The notes under the pieces were generated by a model. It searched no databases. It was not told where the DNA came from and worked only from the letters and a program-made list of their open reading frames with translations. Positions 17,487 to 26,198 of a DNA stretch of 62,336 bases are shown here, piece by piece. The position numbers were made by a program, and so were the translations under genes. Each line of letters opens with the position of its first letter. Positions within the stretch are counted from its first letter, which is position 1. The stretch covers positions 1 to 62,336 of the forward strand of contig CAZXFT010000018.1 in assembly GCA_964640655.1 (NCBI GenBank). The letters run 5' to 3'. This DNA is from BJGO01 sp964640655 (lineage in GTDB: Bacteria; Bacteroidota; Bacteroidia; Chitinophagales; UBA10324).

Positions 17487-17880
17487 GAACTGCCCGCTCG
17501 TAAGCCGGATTCTGTTTTCCATAGCAAGCTATGGTAGGGTTGTCATTTATCTGGTTCAGGTGTTGCCACCTGAATCTGTCGGTCAACCCGTCCCGATGGT
17601 GATGCGAGCCGCATCACTTCCGGGGCAAAACCGGAATCGGGATTTATTTGACCTTTCAACCCGCAAGGTTTACCCGCTCTGTTTATTGCTAAACAAAACC
17701 GTGAGCTCTTACCTCACATTTTCACCCTTACCCCACTTGTGGTGAGGCGGTAATTTTCTGTGGCACTTTCTGTGTCCGGTGTTACCCAAACCCCGTCAGT
17801 TAGGCGGTGCAGCGCTCTATGTTGTCCGGACTTTCCTCCCCGTTTTATTCAAAACGAGGCGACACCCCGGCGAACAGTTC
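17487..17880 (-). ncRNA. rnpB: RNase P RNA, bacterial class A
   Basis: On the minus strand the 394-nt RNA opens GAACTGTTCGCC and closes with GGGCAGTTC, which pair as P1. The universal core is present: GAGGAAAGTCCGGAC near the 5' end and ACAGAATCCGGCTTA near the 3' end. It is the catalytic subunit that matures tRNA 5' ends. The 5' end coincides with the stop codon of the DUF2027/Smr gene (2-nt overlap), so it is likely processed from, or transcribed together with, that operon. No separate terminator is visible before the following flavoprotein gene. Confidence 0.97.
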
Positions 17881-18916
17881 ACTTCAAAATTATCTTAGTT
17901 GCGCCAAATGCATATTGCGCGGTGTAGTCATCGCTATATGACCGTACCTGGCTATGGTCTTTCAGTATCTTATGAATTTCTTTTTTCAGCTTGCCACTGC
18001 CATTGCCATGTATGGCGTAAAATGTTTTCTGATCGCTGCGAATAGCTCTGTCTAATGCCTTATTGAAGTGCTCAATCTGCATTAACAACATATCCGTATT
18101 GTTTAAACCTGTTATATCTGATACAATTTTTTCAATATGCAGATCCACATCTTTTTCTGGAATGATAACCTCGAACTCTTTTTGCTGCGGTTTTACCTGC
18201 ATCATACCTTTCAGATGATGAATGTTAACCTCAAAAGGCTCGTAATCAGTATTGAAATAATCTTTTTCTTTTGGCCTGGCTCGAAAATTTTTCAGCAACA
18301 CATATTGAAAAACCTTACGCTTCATGGGCACATATTCAACTTCACGTTTTATTAAAGATGCCGCACTGAACTTTTGGGTGATATGCTCCGCTAAAAGTTC
18401 ATTGTTACTCGTCGTCATGACGCAATCGAGTTGTTGCATCTCATTAATATGCTCTGCATTGAAATGTGTTATCAGACCATAAGTTTTAGTATGGAATGTT
18501 TGCTTGCCTTGTTCAAATATGCCGTAATTACTGATGAGTTTAAATGTTAGCTGAAAATTTTCGGAGGTGTCATTAATCAGCAATACATCATAATGAATGA
18601 TTTCACCATCGTGTAATGTTTCAGGAACAAACAGCAAAAGCACACCTTGCCCAACAAGTTTCGATTTATCAAAGTGGTATTTTAGGTAATTCGCTTGTGA
18701 TTCTTCTGCTAAAGAAGATTCCAACTCTGTGGCTGAATATTTCACCGGCTCTTTATAAACTGAAATATCATGAAAGAACACAGGGATTTCAGAGCCATCA
18801 TGGTTAACAAAGAGCAAGCCTTTTTTGTCGAAACGCGTAATTGTTGCTTTCTGTTTTAAATTTTTTAACCAGACAGCATCGCCAACTTTATATTTATGTT
18901 TTATCTGATCAGGCAT
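17879..18916 (-). CDS. DUF2027 and Smr-domain protein
   Basis: This 345-residue protein has an N-terminal SH3-like segment (about 5-60, KYKVGDAVWLKNL), a central DUF2027 beta-sandwich region (about 70-220) and a C-terminal Smr domain with VDLHIEKI near 264 and YAIHGNGSGKLKKEI near 309. Smr domains often cut nucleic acid, including mRNA on collided ribosomes, with the DxH and HGxGxG motifs forming the active site; both are present. The combination with DUF2027 is characteristic of Bacteroidota and its role is not established. It lies three bases after the DUF2279 gene and its stop overlaps the RNase P RNA 5' end. Confidence 0.8.
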   Translation of the reverse strand: MPDQIKHKYKVGDAVWLKNLKQKATITRFDKKGLLFVNHDGSEIPVFFHDISVYKEPVKYSATELESSLAEESQANYLKYHFDKSKLVGQGVLLLFVPETLHDGEIIHYDVLLINDTSENFQLTFKLISNYGIFEQGKQTFHTKTYGLITHFNAEHINEMQQLDCVMTTSNNELLAEHITQKFSAASLIKREVEYVPMKRKVFQYVLLKNFRARPKEKDYFNTDYEPFEVNIHHLKGMMQVKPQQKEFEVIIPEKDVDLHIEKIVSDITGLNNTDMLLMQIEHFNKALDRAIRSDQKTFYAIHGNGSGKLKKEIHKILKDHSQVRSYSDDYTAQYAFGATKIILK

Positions 18917-18919
18917 GGA

Positions 18920-19879
18920 TTAAAAGTACAGCGGATAAAATTTGAGTTGTTGTCGGCTATCAAACATCAATGCAGGCATGGGCATTTTAAAAATATTCAG
19001 TACCGTAAACAGCGTTTTCAGCAAAGGCTTGTTCGTCTTAATTTTTGTGAAGTCAATATCGGGGCTCAGATAGAATTCTTTTGTTCTTGGTACATCGGTA
19101 GCTGAGACTCTGTGTTTGTTATGTGTCCAGGCATTTTCATAACCACCAAGCATTCCATCAGCACCATAGCCAACAGCTACATTCAACCATTTTGGAATTT
19201 TAGATTCAGGCATAAATGAATAAAGGTTAACAGAAAGCCAATAGGTCTGTTTATTGTAGTTCTTGAGTGTTTGCTCAGCAAAAGATTTTCCGAAGAGATT
19301 TTTTTGTCGCTGTGCTATGTCGCAGTTGCATACGGATGAATATTGTTTCTCAGAAAATGAAGACGAGAATTTAACCTGTATGCGCTGTTCGCGCCAGAGT
19401 ATTTCCTGCGATAAGAAAATGAGTGCGCCGCTTGTATTGGCAATCATATCTGACGGACTAAACCCCCACTCAGCAGAAAAACCATCCAGTGTTTCCAGTG
19501 TAGTTTGAAAAAGTAACCCGGTTACGGTCCCATATAAGGCGGCATTCCGTTGTTTTACACCTGCCCATTTAAGTGCATCGGATGTCCACTTTGCTTCAAA
19601 ATAATTGGTGAATAGATGTCCTGCTTTATCCATTTGCTGCCATTCACCGGCATCGTTATAAAAATGAAATCCGCTGCGTTCGTAATTAGCATACCATGCT
19701 GTATTTAACCCAACGAGAGCAGTGCCATATATTGCTGTCCAAGATGCACCAACTGTCCATACTCGTTTTGTTTTGAGCGTGTCGGTAGGAGTAAAAAAAG
19801 ATTGGGCAAGAATAACATGATTAATTGCGATAGTGTATACCACAATCATCCAAGAAAAGATTGTTATGCGTTTATGCAA
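18920..19879 (-). CDS. DUF2279 family periplasmic or outer-membrane protein
   Basis: This 319-residue protein has an N-terminal signal-like hydrophobic stretch (residues 7-25, ending ILAQ). DUF2279 hallmarks include DKAGHLFTNYF near 84-94 and GFSPSDMIANTSGALIFLSQ near 136-155, the latter probably membrane-associated. The function of the family is unknown; the conserved His and Asp residues suggest a catalytic or metal site. The start is a TTG one base after the mutase stop codon, so translation is probably coupled. No ATG giving a signal peptide is available. Confidence 0.75.
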   Translation of the reverse strand: MHKRITIFSWMIVVYTIAINHVILAQSFFTPTDTLKTKRVWTVGASWTAIYGTALVGLNTAWYANYERSGFHFYNDAGEWQQMDKAGHLFTNYFEAKWTSDALKWAGVKQRNAALYGTVTGLLFQTTLETLDGFSAEWGFSPSDMIANTSGALIFLSQEILWREQRIQVKFSSSFSEKQYSSVCNCDIAQRQKNLFGKSFAEQTLKNYNKQTYWLSVNLYSFMPESKIPKWLNVAVGYGADGMLGGYENAWTHNKHRVSATDVPRTKEFYLSPDIDFTKIKTNKPLLKTLFTVLNIFKMPMPALMFDSRQQLKFYPLYF

Positions 19880-19880
19880 A

Positions 19881-21287
19881 TTACCCCAACAAAGTTTTCT
19901 TGGCGCTGCTGAGCAAGTGATTCACTTCGTTGCGCGATGGCGCTTCGGCATAAACGCGCAGTAACGGCTCCGTTCCGCTGGCACGTATCATCAGCCACTC
20001 ACCATTTTTGAAATGATATTTATAACCGTCAATATCTTCGGTACGCAACACGCTGTAATCGCCGAACTTCACATAGCCCTGATTGCGGCACTTGTCAATA
20101 ATTTCCAGTTTTTGAGATTCTTCCAGATGCAAATCATTGCGGTCGTAAGTGAATGGCCCTACAATTTTATATACTTCATCAATAATCTCTTTCATGCTCT
20201 TACCGGTTTTAGCCATAAACTCCAGCAACACCAGTCCGTCCCAGATGCCATCACGCTCAGGGATATGACCTTTAACTGCTATACCACCACTCTCTTCACC
20301 ACCCACCAACACATCTTCCAGAATCATCTTTTCACTGATATACTTGAAGCCAATCTTGGTTACTTCATAAGGTAGGTAATAGTGTTCGCAGAGGCGTTTA
20401 ATTTTTTCTGAAACCGAGAAAGCAATCACCACTTTGCCGTTCATCTTACGGTAGTGATGTAAGTAATGTATCAGCAACAGAATGATATGATGTGCATCCA
20501 CAAAGTTTCCGTCTTCATCAAACATACCTATGCGGTCTGCATCACCATCGGTGGCCAGGCCACATACATTATGTTCTGCATTGCGGATGGTACTTTGCAA
20601 TTCCTGTAGATTACGCAGTATAGGTTCAGGAGCCTGGCCCATAAAAGATGGATTATGATCGCAGTGCAACAGAATAGCGTTTTTCAGCAATTGAGGTACC
20701 ACACGCTGACCGGCACCATACATAGCATCATAAGCTACAATGATGTCACTATTGTTGATAGCATCTAGATCGAAGTTTGCCCGCACATGATCTATGTACA
20801 TGCTTTCCATATCCACATACTCCAGCAAGCCTTTCTGCTCATAGTGTTCAGACTTGTGCGTTTGCAGCGTAACCGTGTCCGGAATTAAATCTTCAACTTC
20901 CTGAATATCCTTGGGAGATGAAGGCCCGCCATGCGCTCCTTTCAATTTATAGCCGTTATAACTTGGTGGATTGTGCGATGCCGTGATAATAACGCCAAGA
21001 TCTGCATTGAGTCTAGAAGCAGCAAGAGAAATCATGGGGGTAGATACAAATACATTATCAGCCATGATCACGCGCACGCCTCGTTCGCAACATACCTGTG
21101 CTATATTTTCACAAAATAATTCGCCTCCAAAGCGACAGTCGTGCCCAAGTACCAAAACGGGATTCGATTTTTTCTGCAAGAGCCATTCGGCTGTTGCATA
21201 AGCCACACGGCGCACATTGTCCACCGTAAAATCTTCTGCAATGATGGCACGCCATCCGTCAGTACCAAATTTTATTTTAACAGGCAT
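19881..21287 (-). CDS. Alpha-D-phosphohexomutase (phosphoglucomutase/phosphomannomutase)
   Basis: This 468-residue cytosolic enzyme interconverts hexose 1- and 6-phosphates. All four domain signatures are visible: the active serine Ser104 in ITASHNPPSYNGYK, metal-binding DGDADR at 247-252, the sugar-binding GGEESGG near 337, and the C-terminal phosphate loop RASGTEPLLRVYAEA. Sequence alone does not decide between glucose, mannose and glucosamine phosphate; the GGEESGG loop (GEES) favours a glucose/mannose enzyme over GlmM. It heads the minus-strand operon mutase-DUF2279-DUF2027/Smr-rnpB. Confidence 0.9.
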   Translation of the reverse strand: MPVKIKFGTDGWRAIIAEDFTVDNVRRVAYATAEWLLQKKSNPVLVLGHDCRFGGELFCENIAQVCCERGVRVIMADNVFVSTPMISLAASRLNADLGVIITASHNPPSYNGYKLKGAHGGPSSPKDIQEVEDLIPDTVTLQTHKSEHYEQKGLLEYVDMESMYIDHVRANFDLDAINNSDIIVAYDAMYGAGQRVVPQLLKNAILLHCDHNPSFMGQAPEPILRNLQELQSTIRNAEHNVCGLATDGDADRIGMFDEDGNFVDAHHIILLLIHYLHHYRKMNGKVVIAFSVSEKIKRLCEHYYLPYEVTKIGFKYISEKMILEDVLVGGEESGGIAVKGHIPERDGIWDGLVLLEFMAKTGKSMKEIIDEVYKIVGPFTYDRNDLHLEESQKLEIIDKCRNQGYVKFGDYSVLRTEDIDGYKYHFKNGEWLMIRASGTEPLLRVYAEAPSRNEVNHLLSSAKKTLLG

Positions 21288-21333
21288 AAATAATTGTCAA
21301 TTAGATGTGGGGTAAAGTTATAGAATGCGGGGG

Positions 21334-21431
21334 ATTGAAAATTAATATATGACAATCCATTACCCAAGACTGTCCATAAAAAAGTTCCATTATTTCTTGT
21401 TCTTACAAATCAATAATCTTAGCTTGCCTTA
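21334..21431. repeat. 98-bp duplicated leader, copy A
   Basis: This stretch is repeated in the same orientation at 26099-26196 with four substitutions, and the last ~55 bases are identical. Here it ends 16 bases before the ATG at 21448 of the T9SS gene, so it probably carries that gene's promoter and leader. No exact TAnnTTTG is present; TAATCTTA near 21414 is the nearest. Confidence 0.85.
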
Positions 21432-21495
21432 ACCAAAAATTACATTTATGAAAAACACCTCTACACCAAACAAGCTGCGTAGCTTAACAGGCTTA

Positions 21496-21513
21496 AGCAC
21501 AGCACAGCACAGC
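21496..21513 (+). repeat. AGCAC pentanucleotide repeat inside the start of the T9SS gene
   Basis: Three full AGCAC copies plus AGC lie 48 bases after the ATG at 21448. That ATG frame ends at TAA 21514-21516, directly after the repeat. One extra copy, or loss of two, would join the ATG to the long downstream frame. Confidence 0.85.
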
Positions 21514-21559
21514 TAATGCTGATGTTGGATTAAAGTCAAGAATTGTCATTAAAGCTTTC

Positions 21560-23176
21560 TTGGTTCTTGTAATGCAATTAAGTATTCATACTAACACACT
21601 AGCTCAACCTTGCAGTATCAGCGGGCCGGGTACTGTTGATGTGCTAACTAATTATAATTATACAGCTACTGTAAGCTTGCCACAAAATCATACAGTTCTC
21701 AAATACATTTGGACTTGCAACTATATAAGCACCTCCGGAAGTTTAGGAGGCCAAAGTGGAGCCTCAACATTTATTCAAGAAACATCAGCCTCAAGCCATA
21801 CCATTACAATTAAGTGGGGTACTGAATTTGCTCCAATAAACTTAGAATATATTGAATGTACAGTTCAATATAAAGATGAGGACAATCAATTAGTATTGCA
21901 AACAAGCTGTACTAAACAATACAAGCTAAGAGGAATTCCAAGCTTAGTACATCTGAGCGGCCCAGCATCCATTCAAAAATGCTGCTCCACTGCCGTTACC
22001 TACACGGTAGTTGATTATGGCGATGGCAATATTTTTAACTGGAGCATTCCGGGTGGTTGGACCATATTATCAGGTGGTACTACCGGCAGCAACACTGTTA
22101 CCTTAAAACCGGATTATACAAGCGGCGGTACTGTTAATTGCAATGTGCAGATTAGTACTGCTCCTGCTTCTTACAGCCGCAACGCCTCTAAAAATATAAC
22201 CCGAACAGAACCTGAGATGGCCTTTAGTTCGTCGAAGCCTGACCCTTGCGATGGTCAGCAGATTACATTTACGGCCATAACACCCTGCGGCATCAAAGAC
22301 TTTAGTTGGTCGGTGCCCGGTGGATGGACGGTTGTAAATCAAAATTTTAATTCAATAACGGTTTTGGTTAAGGAAAGCGGCGCTGTTACTGTGAACTCCG
22401 AATTTTTTGGAGATTGTGTGGCAAGCAGTTCTGCCTGGATTTCGGTGATATCTACACCACCACCTGTTCCTAAGTACAAGAAACAATGTCCCGACGAAGA
22501 TCCTGATGGTTGCCCATTAGGTTCCGAACCAAGATTTTGTGTTTGGAATTCGTGGGGAGGCAGTATTTATATTTTAGATGAAGAAGATGACGATTCAGAA
22601 TCTTATAATGTAGTGATTTCAGCACCCTGGGTTCTTAAATATCAGGGTAATACTTATTCATCAATTACTGTTGATGATTCGGAGGTTAATGATATAACCA
22701 TACACTTGCCTAACTGGAACTCAACTAACCTTAATGTCTTGAACGGACAGTATAGAATTAAAGCAATAAATTGTGTAGGTGAATCAGACTTGGTTAATAT
22801 TCCTTTTAAAGGCGAACTGGATTGGTGGTGTGAGTGCCCTAATTATCTGGAATGTGTTTGTCCGCCTTTGTTTGAACATCCCGGTTACCCGTGTGGGAGA
22901 GGCCCATTTAGAATAGAAGAATCACTAGGTATAAAAACTAATCAAGCGGGTGTAGTATTATTTCCAAATCCTGCCACAAATCAATTAAACATAGAATCAA
23001 CTGAGCTCATTGAAAGTATTGAGGTTTATGATTTAATCGGCAAGATGATTATGCAACAGTCTCTTTTGCATAATCAAACTGTACTGAATTTAAACATTAG
23101 CGAGGGACTTTATTTAGTAAAAGTGAAACAGAAAAACGCAGGTGCTTCTATTCATAAAATCAGTGTTACAAAATAG
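21560..23176 (+). CDS. Secreted PKD-like protein with T9SS type A sorting domain; start apparently out of frame
   Basis: The long frame gives a secreted protein with PKD-like/Ig-like beta domains: two similar modules contain IPGGWTI near residue 169 and VPGGWTV near 251. A C-terminal T9SS type A domain occupies about the last 75 residues (VVLFPNPATNQLNIES to HKISVTK), so it should be exported across the outer membrane and attached or released. The only starts in frame are TTG 21560 and ATG 21572, and both cut into the signal peptide; the charged n-region (KSRIVIK) lies upstream in the same frame. The natural ATG at 21448 is separated by a frameshift at the AGCAC repeat. The gene may be switched off, or the repeat miscounted. 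It is followed by a barrel gene six bases later. Confidence 0.75.
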   Translation: MVLVMQLSIHTNTLAQPCSISGPGTVDVLTNYNYTATVSLPQNHTVLKYIWTCNYISTSGSLGGQSGASTFIQETSASSHTITIKWGTEFAPINLEYIECTVQYKDEDNQLVLQTSCTKQYKLRGIPSLVHLSGPASIQKCCSTAVTYTVVDYGDGNIFNWSIPGGWTILSGGTTGSNTVTLKPDYTSGGTVNCNVQISTAPASYSRNASKNITRTEPEMAFSSSKPDPCDGQQITFTAITPCGIKDFSWSVPGGWTVVNQNFNSITVLVKESGAVTVNSEFFGDCVASSSAWISVISTPPPVPKYKKQCPDEDPDGCPLGSEPRFCVWNSWGGSIYILDEEDDDSESYNVVISAPWVLKYQGNTYSSITVDDSEVNDITIHLPNWNSTNLNVLNGQYRIKAINCVGESDLVNIPFKGELDWWCECPNYLECVCPPLFEHPGYPCGRGPFRIEESLGIKTNQAGVVLFPNPATNQLNIESTELIESIEVYDLIGKMIMQQSLLHNQTVLNLNISEGLYLVKVKQKNAGASIHKISVTK

Positions 23177-23182
23177 GCGATT

Positions 23183-24031
23183 ATGAAACAGATTGTAGTT
23201 TTCATTTTAATGTGCATAGCTTGGAATGCGCATGCACAATCATCATTCTACATAGGTCCTTCCGCAAGTACCGGTATGTTTTGGCTTTATAATAAAGGGG
23301 ATTATAAGGGAGTAATATGGAGTAACGGTTTTTATAAACTCAAAGCCCTTGATAATAATATGTTTTCGTTTAAAAACTATAGAACAGGCCTTGTTTTCGG
23401 AAAAATATTTGAAAACCAATTGGGATTTGATGTTGATATCGCTTATCAAAGGTGTTATCAGGAATATGGAGAAGTATTTGATCCTGACCTGGATTTATCA
23501 ATGAATACCGATATTAAATATCTGAGTATATGTTTGAGTCCGAGTTTCTCAATACCAAAAAATACAGATAGGGTGCGATTTAGCATTATACCGGGACTAT
23601 CAATAAGTAAACTCTTACGTTATGATTTTACACGAACTATATTTCAAGCATACCCTGAACTAAATTATAACTTTGATAGTAAAAGTTACGAATACTCATC
23701 GGGTAAATATGAAGTTTATTCGAACAATGTATTGACCGCAACCGGTAAGGTGGATTCTAGATACAACAAATTACTTTTAGGTTCTCATCTAAAATTAAAT
23801 ACATCTGTCACTCTATCGGAGAGAATATATCTTGTGGTTTCATTGATTTCACAATATATGATAACCAATACCGATAATCTGGATGCACATATAAAAATTG
23901 ACGGTAAAAAGGAAAGTAGCTTATTATGGAGTCCCTATTCCGCTTTATTATATAACCCACCGCGTACTAAATCGCACAATATTTATTGTGGTATGGGGTT
24001 GTCGGTGGTGTATAAATTTGGGGAGAGGTAA
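23183..24031 (+). CDS. Predicted outer-membrane beta-barrel protein
   Basis: This 282-residue protein has a signal peptide (MKQIVVFILMCIAWNAHAQ) followed by strand-rich sequence with alternating hydrophobic and aromatic residues and a terminal strand (IYCGMGLSVVYKFGER). Size and pattern fit the outer-membrane beta-barrel (PorT-like) group common in Bacteroidota. It begins six bases after the T9SS gene, so both are probably one operon; the barrel could hold the secreted partner at the surface, which is inference. A terminator follows at 24055. Confidence 0.75.
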   Translation: MKQIVVFILMCIAWNAHAQSSFYIGPSASTGMFWLYNKGDYKGVIWSNGFYKLKALDNNMFSFKNYRTGLVFGKIFENQLGFDVDIAYQRCYQEYGEVFDPDLDLSMNTDIKYLSICLSPSFSIPKNTDRVRFSIIPGLSISKLLRYDFTRTIFQAYPELNYNFDSKSYEYSSGKYEVYSNNVLTATGKVDSRYNKLLLGSHLKLNTSVTLSERIYLVVSLISQYMITNTDNLDAHIKIDGKKESSLLWSPYSALLYNPPRTKSHNIYCGMGLSVVYKFGER

Positions 24032-24054
24032 TAACTAAATTTACGTAAAGAAAC

Positions 24055-24080
24055 CTCGTATAAATGTGCGAGATTTTTTT
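24055..24080 (+). terminator. Terminator of the T9SS/barrel operon
   Basis: CTCGTA-taaatg-TGCGAG pairs with one G-T wobble and is followed by ATTTTTTT. It lies 23 bases after the barrel stop codon. Confidence 0.7.
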
Positions 24081-24098
24081 AAGTAATGTAACAAAAAA

Positions 24099-24119
24099 GC
24101 CTCCCGCATTGCGGAAGGC
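24099..24119 (-). terminator. Terminator of the ferritin gene
   Basis: On the minus strand GCCTTCCGCAATGCGGGAGGC forms a stem with one mismatch, followed by TTTTTTG. It lies 30 bases after the ferritin stop codon. Confidence 0.8.
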
Positions 24120-24149
24120 TTGAAAAGAGTTCACTCTTATAGAATTCAA

Positions 24150-24671
24150 TTAAACCTTGGCGGTTTCGTTTTCGTTGGCCGTAGTAATCTGCATAATGTC
24201 GCGGTCAAAAAGATAGAGACCGCTTTTATCATTGCCTATCATTTGCAGTTTGTCGTTGAGCACTCGTGCTAAGCGTTCTTCTTCGATTTGTTCCGCCACA
24301 TACCACTGCAGAAAGTTGTGTGTAGCAAAATCTTTTTGCTTCAATGCCACATCTACCAGGTCGTTGATGCTTTCCGAAACTTTTATTTCGTGCTTTAACA
24401 ATTCGGCGAAGGCATCGTGCAATGATTTAAATTTTAAAGTGGGTTGCTTCAATGCAGGAATTACCGCGCTGCCGCCACGCTCATTGATGTAGTGAACGAG
24501 TTTAAGCATATGAATGCGCTCTTCGTCACTATGTTTGTAAAAGAACTGAGTAACGCCGTCGAGGCCGGGCTGCACTTCGGCCCAGGAACCCATAGCGAGA
24601 TATGCCTGCGAAGATTCTGCTTCCATCAGTACCTGCTTGTTGAGTGCATCGGTCATTGTTTTAGATAACAT
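24150..24671 (-). CDS. ftnA: Bacterial non-heme ferritin
   Basis: This 173-residue protein has the four-helix ferritin fold. The ferroxidase ligands are recognisable: Glu17 (LMEAES), Glu51 and His54 (DEERIH), Glu near 94 in the third helix, and Glu near 131 with AEQIEEER in the fourth. Ferritin oxidises Fe(II) and stores it as a mineral inside a 24-mer in the cytosol. It is monocistronic, with its own terminator. The tail (after about 160) is slightly longer than in E. coli FtnA and ends in a charged, low-complexity stretch. Confidence 0.93.
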   Translation of the reverse strand: MLSKTMTDALNKQVLMEAESSQAYLAMGSWAEVQPGLDGVTQFFYKHSDEERIHMLKLVHYINERGGSAVIPALKQPTLKFKSLHDAFAELLKHEIKVSESINDLVDVALKQKDFATHNFLQWYVAEQIEEERLARVLNDKLQMIGNDKSGLYLFDRDIMQITTANENETAKV

Positions 24672-24734
24672 AGTGTGTTGATTTTAGATGTTGAAAACGA
24701 GTAGTGTAGTAATTAAGTTCGGTAAAAATAAAAA

Positions 24735-24757
24735 ACGACCACCTCACTAGTGGTCGT
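24735..24757 (-). terminator. Terminator after the 64-residue gene
   Basis: ACGACCAC-ctcacta-GTGGTCGT is a perfect 8-bp stem. On the minus strand it is followed by TTTTTATTTTT, 31 bases after the stop codon at 24788. Confidence 0.85.
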
Positions 24758-24787
24758 TTGTATCATTTAGAATTGTTCAAATAAAGG

Positions 24788-24982
24788 TTAAAATATTCCG
24801 GTGTATCCGGGTAAGCCCATCTCTTCATCTTCGTCGATATCAGCAGAGAGTTCTACATCGTTCTTCATTTGCTTCTCTCGCAATTTAATCAGGTTGTCGA
24901 GCGTGTTCATTTTCTCTTTTAACTCAGCAGTGAATGTGTTATCGTTGGCTGAGTTATTTGGAGTTGGATTAATGTTAGACAT
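24788..24982 (-). CDS. Small acidic hypothetical protein
   Basis: This 64-residue protein has no signal peptide or membrane segment. The N-terminus is Asn/Pro/Thr-rich, the middle is a charged helix (AELKEKMNTLDNLIKLREKQ, about 19-38) and the end is acidic (DIDEDEEMGLPGY). A short coiled coil is likely. No family is recognised. The gene has a proper ATG, its own terminator and a dyad upstream, which together support real expression. A convincing function cannot be given. Confidence 0.65.
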   Translation of the reverse strand: MSNINPTPNNSANDNTFTAELKEKMNTLDNLIKLREKQMKNDVELSADIDEDEEMGLPGYTGIF

Positions 24983-25000
24983 TTTTAAAGGATTTTGTTA

Positions 25001-25019
25001 CCCTAAAATTACTTTAGGG
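25001..25019. promoter_or_regulatory. 19-bp perfect dyad upstream of the 64-residue gene
   Basis: CCCTAAA-attac-TTTAGGG is a 7-bp perfect inverted repeat, 18 bases before the ATG at 24982. It may be an operator or a leader hairpin; no T tract follows, so it is not a terminator. Confidence 0.45.
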
Positions 25020-25081
25020 ATAGAGGTTTAAAATTATGATTCAGCAAATGTAATCACAGAAGTGTATTGCATTGTCCAATA

Positions 25082-25906
25082 TTACGAACCGTGAGTTTCG
25101 ATAAACTTTTTGATTTTATTGAAGTATTCGTTTTTGTTGGAAGTGAAAGTGGCATCGTTGGCTACATTAGGCACTACATAAGAATCAGAGATTTTGGGTT
25201 TTAATTTCACCAGTGATTTTACATCATCCTGACCACAGAGCGTTTCATTAGCACCTACTATGTAGTAAATACCATAAAGTTGTTCCCCTTTTGAAGCTAA
25301 GGCATAAAGTGGCTCCATAAACATTTTATCGTAAGCCAAAGGCATCATTATGTCTTCACCTTTAACGGTTTTGTATTTGTTTTTTGTCTGCTCAAAGCTG
25401 CTATACGTGCCATCGGCAATAATGCGGCGTACTTCGGGACGATTAGCCCCCACACTCAATGATAGGCCTGCACCAATACCAATACCAAACATGTCGAACT
25501 GAGTGTTGTAGTATTTGCGTGTGTAATCTACTACGGCAGTAATGTCTTTGACGAATTGAGGATAGATGAAAAAATTGCTTTTGATGGTGAAGTCGTCGCT
25601 TTTACCGTAACCGCGGTAGTCGTATGCTACTACATTGTATCCGATGGAAAGAAACTGTGCAATGAGTTCGATGTTGTCAGCCATGTTTCCGTTGCCGTCG
25701 TCGCTGATGATGATGAACTTTTTAGAAACAGCAGATGGTTTAAAAACCCAGGCGTTGAGTTTTACGTCGTCGGCGGTAGTGATGATGACTTCCTTGTAGT
25801 CCATACCGTAGTCGGCAGGGGTAACGGAGTACTCGCGTACGGGGTTGAGCGCAAAGGTGCTATTGGTTAGGAGGATAGCGGCGAAGAGTGCAAGTAAATT
25901 TTTCAT
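25082..25906 (-). CDS. Secreted alpha/beta-hydrolase-fold protein lacking the nucleophile serine
   Basis: The ATG at 25906 gives a signal peptide (MKNLLALFAAILLTNSTFA) and 274 residues. The fold is that of the YfiO/BAAT-like serine hydrolases: strand 3 with DGNGNMADN, the motif YDYRGYGKSD, and the elbow FGIGIGAGLSLS, where the usual GxSxG reads G-I-G-I-G. The nucleophilic serine is therefore glycine. A late His (THGS) remains at the C-terminus. It may be a binding or structural protein rather than an esterase. It is a single gene in the accessory patch, with no partner recognised. Confidence 0.75.
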   Translation of the reverse strand: MKNLLALFAAILLTNSTFALNPVREYSVTPADYGMDYKEVIITTADDVKLNAWVFKPSAVSKKFIIISDDGNGNMADNIELIAQFLSIGYNVVAYDYRGYGKSDDFTIKSNFFIYPQFVKDITAVVDYTRKYYNTQFDMFGIGIGAGLSLSVGANRPEVRRIIADGTYSSFEQTKNKYKTVKGEDIMMPLAYDKMFMEPLYALASKGEQLYGIYYIVGANETLCGQDDVKSLVKLKPKISDSYVVPNVANDATFTSNKNEYFNKIKKFIETHGS

Positions 25907-26028
25907 TCGTTGGTTATTATTTTTTTGGACTGTCAAAAATAGAGCAGGAGCAGGTGAAAGGGTGCGAAGTTATCAACATAAAGTCCCTTAAAGGGGTCTT
26001 GTAGATGCTGTGACAATCAGTGAGCCCA

Positions 26029-26088
26029 CTAAATATGGAGGTACGCATTGCAAACGCGCTAAATATGGAGGCACGCGTTAGAAATACG
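26029..26088. repeat. Two tandem copies of a 30-bp repeat in a gene-free stretch
   Basis: Both units start CTAAATATGGAGG (26029 and 26059) and end in a GC-rich acgcg stretch. The stretch 25907-26494 holds no gene; it is a mosaic of this repeat, leader copy B, a G11 tract and an inverted copy of the repeat seen at the window end. Confidence 0.75.
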
Positions 26089-26098
26089 CGCCAACGGG

Positions 26099-26196
26099 AT
26101 TAAAAATGAATATATGACAATCCATTACCCAAGACTGACTATAAAAAAGTTCCATTATTTCTTGTTCTTACAAATCAATAATCTTAGCTTGCCTTA
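26099..26196. repeat. 98-bp duplicated leader, copy B
   Basis: Near-identical to 21334-21431 in the same orientation. Here it leads into G11 and an ATG at 26210 that opens only a 16-codon frame. No secreted protein gene follows, so this looks like a leader that has lost its gene. Confidence 0.85.
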
Positions 26197-26198
26197 TT

